From Chrysogorgia sp. JL179-B06 (lineage: Eukaryota > Cnidaria > Anthozoa > Scleralcyonacea > Chrysogorgiidae), in NCBI GenBank assembly GCA_035772405.1, contig JAYKKM010000226.1:1488001-1552000 (forward strand): a DNA stretch of 64,000 nucleotides. The letters run 5' to 3'. How positions within the stretch are numbered: position 1 is the stretch's first letter; every line of letters begins with the position of its first letter. A model generated the notes under the pieces. That model made no database searches and was not told the DNA's origin. It saw only the letters and a list, made by a program, of their open reading frames with translations. A program made the position numbers and the translations under genes. Below, piece by piece: positions 58,061 to 64,000 of the stretch.

Positions 58061-59309
58061 ATATATCTATCTTATAACACAACCCGTTTTCTTTAAGAAG
58101 CATTGAATTTCTCAGCTGACTTATAACCCTTTTAGCTTTAGAAATACTTTTCGACAAAGTTCTATACAGCTCCTTGATCGAGTTCTGCAAGCTCGTATCT
58201 TGAGTCTTGTTTACCATTAATTAACTCGCCATGTTTACAAACTTCAATGCATTTCGAAGGGAGTGTTCTCCCTTTCACACGCTTGTTTGTGCATTATATC
58301 TTTCTCGTTATCTCTTGAAACTCCACACGTTTAGAATCATGCATGGGATAAAGATATAGTTGCAAGCTATTTCGTTCCGTTATATACAGACTGTTTGAAT
58401 AGGGATCTTTAACAAACACGACGGCAATCCTGGAGGACGGCGTCTTTCAAACGAAAATATTTTACATGCAAAACAAAAATGAATTTTTTGTATTCCCAAA
58501 TTATCTGTACACTGGTAATTTGTACACCGTCTTCGTACTGTTTACAACGGTTGGAATGTCTGAGCATTTTTACGTCTTTCACGGCATGAACTCGCAAAGA
58601 CGTGAGAGCCACTCTCCTCTGCAGAGGCTTCTTGCGCTTTTTCGGGCAGATATAGTACGTTTGGGGGCTGGGAGGGCGTTCCCCATTCTCTCCACGCGTC
58701 CCGAAAACACCCTGTCAGTGTGCACCTATAGTATATTACTATATACTAGAAATTACTATCGCAAGGGAAGTGCTGCCTCTAAATCCAAGGCAGTCGTAAT
58801 ATTGTTCAAAATTGCAAAAATAAGTAGTAGTACAGCCTCGTACCCATGCGGTTATCCTTTACTTAGGTTATTACCTAACACCAGAGCAGTGAGTTCTACT
58901 TAAACAATATAATACGTTTGCCCGGGTCTCTATAACGTTATCGAAACCCGAGTGACTTAATAAAAACACGAGAGAAGTGTAGGGAAGCACGAGGCGAGTG
59001 CTTTCCCAACTTCTCGAGTGTTTTTGTGACTACCGCGTTAGCGGTATGTCGGCGTGTTCTTGCTTGATTGCGTGAGTGTCTTGGACCTCAATACGTCATA
59101 CTCGGCCAGCTATCGTGACATGTCGACAAGATTCGCTAGGTATTCGAGAAGTGATCGCGTTGTTCGTGGGGGGTCAGCAGGTTCGGTCCAGTTCAGTGTT
59201 GCCTACGGTGGAGGCTAAAAGGGATGACTCAAAAGGACCTTTTCGGTTCCAGTCTCCCTCGGTCGTATTTTCGTTTACGTCAAAAACATGATGATAACCA
59301 TTAGCTGAC

Positions 59310-59485
59310 CATCTAGGCATCACTACCCATCACTAGGCATCACTACCCATAACTAGACATCACCAGGCATCACTACCCATCACTACCCCCATCACTAGAC
59401 ATCACTACCCATCACTATAGGCATCACTACCTATCACAGGCATCACTACCCATCACCACCCATCACTACCCATCACTAGGCAGGG
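59310..59485. repeat. Tandem repeat of CATCACTACC / CATCACTAGG units
   Basis: About 15 short units of 8-12 bases, irregularly alternating ACTACC, ACTAGG and ACTAGACAT forms, ending about 280 bp before the palindrome that begins the gene cluster. Confidence 0.85.
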
Positions 59486-59574
59486 TCTTACTACATCCCA
59501 ACATGTCCTCACTCTTATAATGACTATAATGATCAATCAACCATTCCTGTTAAAATGATGATGTTCAATTTAAG

Positions 59575-59768
59575 AGAGTCGCGCATGCGTATAATAGTCA
59601 ATTACTATCCCACAAGCTTAGTATCACTCACTAGTCTATAAATGTACAAGCTGAAATAGGGGTTAGATGTGGTGGGTTGAGGTTGGAGCTAACGAGAGGC
59701 GGGGGGTTAGGGTTAGGGTTAGGGTTAGAAAACCATTAGGCGGGGGGTTGGGTTCTAGCATTAAATTA
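59575..59768. mobile_element. Truncated family M repeat with TTAGGG core
   Basis: GCGCATGCG, the GTCAATTACTA word, CACTAGTCTATAAATG and the GGCGGGGGGTTAGGG runs match the copy at 51826-52072. The right half (the TTGTTTTGGGGTTAGTGG block and the inverted end) is missing, and the sequence changes abruptly near 59760-59770 where the palindrome starts. Confidence 0.5.
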
Positions 59769-59773
59769 AACTA

Positions 59774-59986
59774 GTATAGAAAGTGGGGCTACCAGCGCAT
59801 TTTTCCATTTTTTCGTGTCTCAACTTTTTTCTCTGGAGAACTAGGCGCTTTTTCCGTTTTGTATTTCCACATATAATTTTCGAGCAAATATGTGGAATCC
59901 AAAAACGAAAAAAGTGCTTAGTTCTCCAGCGAAGTTGAGACACTCAAATGGAAAAAGTTCGCTGTTAACCCCACTTTCTAGCCTAC
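59774..59986. repeat. Imperfect palindrome at the left edge of the gene cluster
   Basis: The left arm, about 59774-59876 (TAGAAAGTGGGG, TCCATTT, GTGTCTCAACTT, CTGGAGAACTA, TCCACATAT), is mirrored by the right arm, about 59888-59985 (ATATGTGGA, TAGTTCTCCAG, AAGTTGAGACAC, AAATGGA, CCCCACTTTCTA), around a loop of roughly 12 bases. The arms differ at scattered positions and small gaps. The first ORF of the cluster opens inside the right arm. It could be a terminal hairpin or inverted repeat of the element, or an unrelated foldback MITE. Confidence 0.75.
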
Positions 59987-60540
59987 TAATAGACAATGTG
60001 TCACGTAGTTTGGGGAGTCAGAGACGTGTCTCAGCTAGTAGGCTACAGAGTGATGTGTCTGGACGTGGGGCTGCTGTGGGTGGGGATGTCGCTCGTGACA
60101 AGACTGTGTCAAGCAATATTACGCATGATCCTGATATGAGCTTTGTTTCGAGTCGTGAGTTGAGTAGGACTCATGATTCGAAAGGGTCTAAGGACTTGGC
60201 TATATTAAATAACAAAACGACTCTTATGAAAAGGTCTGAACGTAAACGTAACCCTATTGTGAGTGGTGATGTCGCTCGTAGTGGTACACTATCGAGTGGT
60301 GGTGCACGTGATCCTGCTATGGGTTCTGGTAATTTAGTTATACCGAATGTTAAGATGAGTTTTCTAGAGAGGATGTCTGGCTATCTAGCTGACGCTACAG
60401 CATTGGGGTATAAGTGGATGGACCTTATTAGAAGAGGATCTAGAGAGAACGTCATTAGTAGAGTCACCAGAGTTAGGGCTAGTTCTAGTGGTTTCGGCTG
60501 TGTCTGGCTACTTAGTAAGCAAATATATGTTATAACATAA
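59890..60540 (+). CDS. Cluster ORF A: Ser/Gly-rich protein, probable frameshift before a membrane helix
   Basis: An open frame of 216 residues whose first ATG lies in the palindrome arm, so the true start may be further in. No family was recognised. It is rich in Ser, Arg and Gly, with a loosely repeated GDVAR motif (residues about 64 and 125). Its stop overlaps the ATG of the next gene by one base. The last 30 codons of this frame look unstructured, while a different forward frame over about 60430-60535 encodes an acidic stretch then the hydrophobic segment LGLVLVVSAVSGYLVSKYML and a stop at 60533-60535, four bases before the next ATG. That pattern suggests a frameshift (mutation, sequence error or programmed) near 60400-60460, with the native product ending in a C-terminal membrane anchor. 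Confidence 0.5.
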   Translation: MWNPKTKKVLSSPAKLRHSNGKSSLLTPLSSLLIDNVSRSLGSQRRVSASRLQSDVSGRGAAVGGDVARDKTVSSNITHDPDMSFVSSRELSRTHDSKGSKDLAILNNKTTLMKRSERKRNPIVSGDVARSGTLSSGGARDPAMGSGNLVIPNVKMSFLERMSGYLADATALGYKWMDLIRRGSRENVISRVTRVRASSSGFGCVWLLSKQIYVIT

Positions 60541-61493
60541 TGAGTCTAAGTTATGGATTTGAGGACAGAGACTACGAGAGCGACAAAATATTAAGAAGAG
60601 CGAAGAGACATCTAGACAGTGACCCTAAGTTAAGCATTAGCGGTGGGAGGATGTCTGGAGATATAGACATGGCGTTCAGGGCACTCAAAAACATAGCCGA
60701 TCCAGAAGACGATTTGGATGCTGTCAGTAAAAAAGTGTTGGAGTCCGTATACTTGTCGCAATACTTTAGAACGCAGTCCTATAACGTTCTATTTGATTTT
60801 AACGTCACAAATCATGCTGTGAGTATGGTGGAATACCACAGTGGAACAAATAAAGTGAAAACCATTAGAGATAAAACAAACATGTTAGTACAATACGATC
60901 CAACGTATGGTCCTATTATTGGTGTTAACAATGGTCATAGCTTCCTATCCCCCGAACTAACTCCAATTCCGTTTGAAGCTGGAGTGCATTTTAACTGCCC
61001 ACGTATGCAATACTGTGACATATCCGTTTTTATGGTAGCGAGGTTAGCCATGAGGGTAACTACGAAAGATTGGGAGGCGATTATCTCAAACGATGACGGA
61101 TCGTGGGACAAATACATAGGGTACAAAGGAGGTGAGAGTGATAAATTATCATATGGTGGTGGCTCTCCAGCAAGGGAGTACACGTGTACAATCCCAAATA
61201 ACATCGACACCACCAAGAGACATATGATATCAATACATTGGCGGATGGGTAACTCCTACGTTAAGGTGAACAACATAAGATCAACAGACTCAGACTTCAC
61301 AGCTAATTACGAAGAGATAGGGTCTCCTTACGTAACGATCTTTGGAGTGCATCGACCAAAAATACCACTCGCACCCTATAAGTACCCGTCTTTGATAGAG
61401 TTCTACGGTGTGAGGATTGTCTCTGGCTACATGACGAGCCGAGACATAATATTAGTTGGTAGAGATATGATGAAGGAATATAACGTGAACTAA
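60540..61493 (+). CDS. Cluster ORF B: fibre-motif plus lectin-like protein
   Basis: 317 residues, intronless. Residues about 35-70 (SGGRMSGDIDMAFRALKNI, then ADPEDDLDAVSKK) match the pattern of the short repeat in phage and large-virus tail-fibre proteins: SGGxMxGDIDMxxxxIxNLxDP, then a D-AVSKKYV-like end. Residues about 85-317 are rich in beta-forming segments and resemble a concanavalin-like or LamG-type jelly roll (paired FNVTNHAVSMVEY, ISIHWRMGNSYVKVNN and FYGVRIVSGYMTSRDI segments). Inference: a surface or attachment protein of a virus-like particle. There is no signal peptide or membrane helix. The start ATG overlaps the upstream stop (TAATG). The next gene starts 5 bases after its stop. 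Confidence 0.7.
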   Translation: MSLSYGFEDRDYESDKILRRAKRHLDSDPKLSISGGRMSGDIDMAFRALKNIADPEDDLDAVSKKVLESVYLSQYFRTQSYNVLFDFNVTNHAVSMVEYHSGTNKVKTIRDKTNMLVQYDPTYGPIIGVNNGHSFLSPELTPIPFEAGVHFNCPRMQYCDISVFMVARLAMRVTTKDWEAIISNDDGSWDKYIGYKGGESDKLSYGGGSPAREYTCTIPNNIDTTKRHMISIHWRMGNSYVKVNNIRSTDSDFTANYEEIGSPYVTIFGVHRPKIPLAPYKYPSLIEFYGVRIVSGYMTSRDIILVGRDMMKEYNVN

Positions 61494-61498
61494 GATAT

Positions 61499-62011
61499 AT
61501 GAGGAAGAAGTCAGTTGTTGTTTTCAATCACATATCAAAGGATATGTCAGAGGAAGAGGTGTTAGAGCTCAAACGCTTATACGCGTACTACCACAAATTA
61601 GAAGCCTGTTATAAATGGAAATACAAGAGGTTGAAGAAAATTAAACTATCGTTAAACATGGCTAGCATAGGGTTAACGACAGTAGGTATTGTAGCTGGGT
61701 CGGTAACAGCTAACCCTCTAATCATTGCTTGTATTAGTGGTCCTGGTGTGATCATCCAAGGTTACTTGGCTAAATCCAATCTGACGAGTAGAGTGGAGCA
61801 TTGCAAGTTTGCGCACACTAGCTACAAAAAGATACTGACACAACTAAGATCGTATCTTAGAGGTCTTCCTTACAACGAGTCAACGTTTCTTTCAGACGTT
61901 AAAGTGTTGGACGATAATGTGACTGACTTATGCCCACCAATCAATGGAATGGTGAAGAGGTACAACAAAGTGTACGAGACACAAGGGGGTCCGATTCCGA
62001 CCCCCCTCTAA
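61499..62011 (+). CDS. Cluster ORF C: two-helix membrane protein
   Basis: 170 residues. A basic amphipathic N-terminal half (ELKRLYAYYHKLEACYKWKY, KRLKKIKL) leads into two adjacent hydrophobic segments at about 50-70 and 72-90, separated by a short turn (ANP), then a charged helical C-terminal half ending in Pro-rich GGPIPTPL. The layout recalls SLATT-type two-helix proteins, but no signature proves it. A GGGGGTC / GACCCCC hairpin (61985-62005) lies over its last codons. Confidence 0.65.
   Translation: MRKKSVVVFNHISKDMSEEEVLELKRLYAYYHKLEACYKWKYKRLKKIKLSLNMASIGLTTVGIVAGSVTANPLIIACISGPGVIIQGYLAKSNLTSRVEHCKFAHTSYKKILTQLRSYLRGLPYNESTFLSDVKVLDDNVTDLCPPINGMVKRYNKVYETQGGPIPTPL
61985..62005 (+). promoter_or_regulatory. 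GC hairpin over the end of ORF C
   Basis: Perfect 7 bp stem GGGGGTC / GACCCCC with a 7-base loop, within the final codons. Confidence 0.55.
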
Positions 62012-62219
62012 ACACGGGTCTACACATAAGAACCAGTGGTGTGTCAGTCGACAAGTTCCAAGAGTAGGTGCTCAAAAGTATCACCAATTAGTAGTTTGTT
62101 CTGACCAACCTCCCGTTTTGGGGGGTTGGTCAGATCGTGTGTTTGTGCTAAGCGGTTGCTTTCTTAAAAGAACTGCTACTTTGAACCCTAAAAATAAAAC
62201 CTGTGGTATAGTATAGGTG
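62012..62219 (+). promoter_or_regulatory. Intergenic region with 14 bp hairpin and TATA-like motif
   Basis: The longest gap inside the cluster. CTGACCAACCTCCC (62101-62114) pairs with GGGGGGTTGGTCAG (62120-62133) across GTTTT, with a single wobble. Further down, GTATAGTATAG (62206-62216) stands right before the Bro-N gene start. An AATAAAA word (62192) could be a poly(A) signal for ORF C. Confidence 0.5.
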
Positions 62220-63023
62220 ATGAGTATCACTAAAATATTTAGAAATAACGACATGTCAGTCACGACTATTAAAGATGGAGACAATATTTGGTTCTATGGA
62301 AAAGAAGTCGCTAAGGCACTAGGGTATAAAAACGCGAAGTGGGCTATCAGTGTACACGTTGACGATACATATAAGGTCAAACGAGAGGTGTTTGAAGGGG
62401 GGCGTGAATCACGCCCCCCTTTAAACTTGCAACCAAACACGATACTCATATCAGAACCAGGAGTATATGCTCTAGTCTTCTCATCGAAACTCGAGTCAGC
62501 AAGAATGTTTCAAAAATGGGTATTCACAGAAGTCCTACCATCTATTAGAAAAACAGGTGTTTACACACAATACAACCAGTTATCAATAATGAATGAGACA
62601 GACTTGCATTACGATATAGTTAAATATATCAGAGAGTACCATCCAACAATAGTCATCCCAGGGTTGGGTGAGTACCAAGACACATCTACTAGAAGAATAG
62701 ATGGATGGAAGAAGGGGTACAGTGGTGGACAACGAGACTTGATAGTTCCGCAACTACACAAGAGATACAATGGTTTTGCTATAGAGTTCAAAACACCGAA
62801 AGGTAATGGGATTATTAGGAATAACCAGATGAGGGTGTTAAGGAGACTAAGATCACAAGGGTACAACACATTACTATCCTCAGACCAACATGAAATAATA
62901 CATTTCATAGAAACATATATGAGAGACTCTAGATTTCTGTGTGAGTACTGTAATAGAAGATTTAAGAGTGAAACCACACTGTATAATCATCAAAAATACT
63001 TTCATCGAATACTATATCTATGA
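62220..63023 (+). CDS. Cluster ORF D: Bro-N / VRR-NUC-like nuclease / C2H2 fusion
   Basis: 267 residues; ATG at 62220 chosen (an in-frame GTG lies just before). Residues 1-115 are a Bro-N DNA-binding domain: WFYGKEVAKALGYKNAKWAI, ISEPGVYALVF and FQKWVFTEVLPSIRKTG are diagnostic. Residues about 155-230 look like a PD-(D/E)xK nuclease of VRR-NUC type: GGQRDL (D173), AIEFKTPKG (E189, K191), Q203 and the RLRSQGYNTLL helix-turn. Residues 241-262 form a C2H2 zinc finger (C241, C244, H257, H262). Bro-N proteins are typical of large DNA viruses, phages and transposons. A DNA-binding endonuclease for resolution, integration or host-DNA attack is a reasonable inference. A perfect palindrome (62395-62421) is embedded in the Bro-N loop coding sequence. 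Confidence 0.88.
   Translation: MSITKIFRNNDMSVTTIKDGDNIWFYGKEVAKALGYKNAKWAISVHVDDTYKVKREVFEGGRESRPPLNLQPNTILISEPGVYALVFSSKLESARMFQKWVFTEVLPSIRKTGVYTQYNQLSIMNETDLHYDIVKYIREYHPTIVIPGLGEYQDTSTRRIDGWKKGYSGGQRDLIVPQLHKRYNGFAIEFKTPKGNGIIRNNQMRVLRRLRSQGYNTLLSSDQHEIIHFIETYMRDSRFLCEYCNRRFKSETTLYNHQKYFHRILYL
62395..62421. repeat. Perfect 27-base palindrome inside the Bro-N coding sequence
   Basis: Thirteen bases on each side of one central A, with G6/C6 tracts, encoding GGRESRPP in a loop between conserved Bro-N strands. Confidence 0.8.
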
Positions 63024-63070
63024 GATAATCTGTGAGATGACTGTGAGATGGTCTGTAACACGTATACCAC

Positions 63071-63081
63071 GTATAGTATAG
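63071..63081 (+). promoter_or_regulatory. Start-adjacent TATA-like motif, ORF E
   Basis: GTATAGTATAG directly abuts the ATG at 63082. The same 11 bases stand 3 bases before the ATG of ORF D (62206-62216). Confidence 0.5.
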
Positions 63082-63381
63082 ATGACTGACAGTGAGTCCG
63101 TACCTATTATAACGTCGGCAACAAGGACCAAAGACCCTAAGAGAGTAGAGGCAGGCAAACGCTTGGCTGCCATATCTAAAGCTGCCAAAGAGAGGAAAAT
63201 GAGAGAGAGAGTGATAAGTGAGGACGATAGTTTTAACTATGGATACATCATAGGTACTATAGGAGTGGTTATAGCCGCTAGCTCACTGTATTACACGATG
63301 AGGCAAGACAAACAAGTAGTAACCGAAGAGCCTAAGACCGTTGTTATAAAACCATCACGTAAACTCGACAGCCTCGATTAA
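63082..63381 (+). CDS. Cluster ORF E: small single-helix membrane protein
   Basis: 99 residues. A basic, Ala-rich N-terminal helix (KDPKRVEAGKRLAAISKAAK, then ERKMRER) precedes one hydrophobic segment at about 53-72 (YGYIIGTIGVVIAASSLYYT) and a charged tail. There is no signal peptide, so an N-terminus-inside anchor is likely. I recall similar KDPxRVxAGK proteins from uncharacterised genes in cnidarian and mollusc genomes, consistent with a mobile element family; this is unverified. It starts 58 bases after ORF D. Confidence 0.65.
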   Translation: MTDSESVPIITSATRTKDPKRVEAGKRLAAISKAAKERKMRERVISEDDSFNYGYIIGTIGVVIAASSLYYTMRQDKQVVTEEPKTVVIKPSRKLDSLD

Positions 63382-63425
63382 AACATGTCGTATAATATAT
63401 GGCATCAATAGATAGAAAATAACTG

Positions 63426-63632
63426 ATGAACGAGCTATACGATGCAGCCCTCGTGACTGCTGGAGCCGTAGCTGTATCCATGGCATCAAAGAAAGTACTA
63501 AAAGAACCGTTGGGTACCCCTGAATCAGTGAAGGGCACCCTCAAGTTAGCGACTGCTGTAGGTGTTTCAACGCTACTCGTTAAGTGGGCGCAGAGCAAGA
63601 AATACTTACCTATTGACCCGTTCTCAAAATAA
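63426..63632 (+). CDS. Cluster ORF F: tiny hydrophobic protein
   Basis: 68 residues with two hydrophobic stretches (about 7-20, AALVTAGAVAVSMA, and 40-53, KLATAVGVSTLLVK) joined by a basic, Pro-containing linker, and a short C-terminal tail ending DPFSK. It lies 44 bases after ORF E and 17 bases before ORF G. Size and composition recall minor membrane or capsid-lining proteins of membrane-containing DNA viruses, but no family is recognised. Confidence 0.6.
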   Translation: MNELYDAALVTAGAVAVSMASKKVLKEPLGTPESVKGTLKLATAVGVSTLLVKWAQSKKYLPIDPFSK

Positions 63633-63649
63633 TCTAACGTAATACATAA

Positions 63650-64000
63650 TGGCTAGTGTGATAGCAGGTGGTTTGTTCAACGCTATAGCATTCGCAGGAG
63701 CTGGATTTATATTCAGCAAGCTAAACCACACCGGCTACGAGACAGAGATAAAGAGACACAACAAAGCATTGGAAAGTCTCGCAAGAGCGAAAGAAAAGTT
63801 CTACGAGAATGAGATTCGTCAGAGAGACAAAATTCAGGAGCTAAGACAACAGTTGTCAGATGCTAACGCAGATATAAACGACACGAACCACGCTCTGGAT
63901 CAACTAAGACAAGTACTGACTATACAGTATGATGGGAAGACGTTTAGTAAAGAGCCTGAGTTGTCAGACTATTACAAACCTTCAGATGAGATGAAAGAAT
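63650..64000 (+). CDS. Cluster ORF G: membrane-anchored coiled-coil protein (partial)
   Basis: 117 codons to the window end with no stop. The N-terminal hydrophobic stretch (residues about 3-22, SVIAGGLFNAIAFAGAGFIF) is followed by a long charged heptad-like region (KRHNKALESLARAKEKFYEN, IRQRDKIQELRQQLSDANAD, TNHALDQLRQV) predicted to be coiled coil, then a Tyr/Pro-containing tail start (YDGKTF, SDYYKPSDEMKE). The protein is cut by the window edge. Its place in the row of small membrane proteins suggests a structural or assembly role. Confidence 0.7.

Noticed and set aside
59076..59291. 71-residue ORF just left of the cluster as an eighth element gene
   Set aside because: No motif, separated from the cluster by a minisatellite, a family M repeat and the palindrome.
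59700..59735. TTAGGG-type run next to the gene cluster read as a chromosome end
   Set aside because: The run is short and imperfect, similar runs occur inside several MITEs in the window, and sequence continues for more than 4 kb beyond it.
59890..64000. Bacteriophage or bacterial contamination
   Set aside because: Genes lack ribosome-binding sites, Arg codons are mainly AGA/AGG, and one protein has a C2H2 zinc finger; an assembly chimera cannot be excluded without reads.

Overview
The window is an invertebrate animal genome fragment. It is AT-rich and carries genes with small exons, GT-AG introns loaded with transposons, non-LTR retrotransposons, tRNA-derived SINEs and many palindromic MITE-like repeats. 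A cnidarian source fits best (inference from repeat style and compact signalling genes; no species-specific marker is visible).

Three host genes are supported. A POLR1D isoform-2-like gene runs on the minus strand (16352 down to 5922; at least one middle exon was not located). NUP54 runs on the plus strand (16642-50742; 13 exons whose phases all agree, giving a 498-residue protein close to the human length). The two start codons are about 290 bp apart, so they probably share a bidirectional promoter. Downstream is a two-exon BMP/TGF-beta ligand gene (53940-55082) with signal peptide, propeptide, RXXR cleavage site and all seven knot cysteines.

Most other DNA is mobile. There is a decayed CR1/L2-like LINE inserted in a palindromic MITE (2413-5875), a decayed transposon protein (8039-9190), LINE fragments (10246-11235, 12060-12340), a LINE split by a second, RTE-like LINE inside NUP54 intron 1 (22180-28085), a third LINE in intron 10 (44850-47285), a Gypsy gag remnant (30690-31010), Penelope-like scraps, and many MITEs. 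Several of these carry internal telomere-like TTAGGG/CCCTAA runs.

The most unusual part is the right edge, 59770-64000. It holds seven tightly packed, intronless, same-strand genes, spaced or overlapped by a few bases in places, with no Shine-Dalgarno sequences. They encode a Ser/Gly-rich protein with a probable frameshift before a membrane helix, a tail-fibre-motif plus lectin-like protein, a two-helix membrane protein, a Bro-N / VRR-NUC-like nuclease / C2H2 zinc-finger fusion, two tiny membrane proteins, and a membrane-anchored coiled-coil protein cut by the window end. The block begins at a roughly 210 bp imperfect palindrome that interrupts a dispersed repeat. It contains three strong GC hairpins, and two of its start codons abut the same short TATA-like motif. 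I read it as the left end of an integrated virus or virus-like self-synthesising element. No capsid, polymerase, integrase or packaging ATPase is visible before the window ends, so its class is open.
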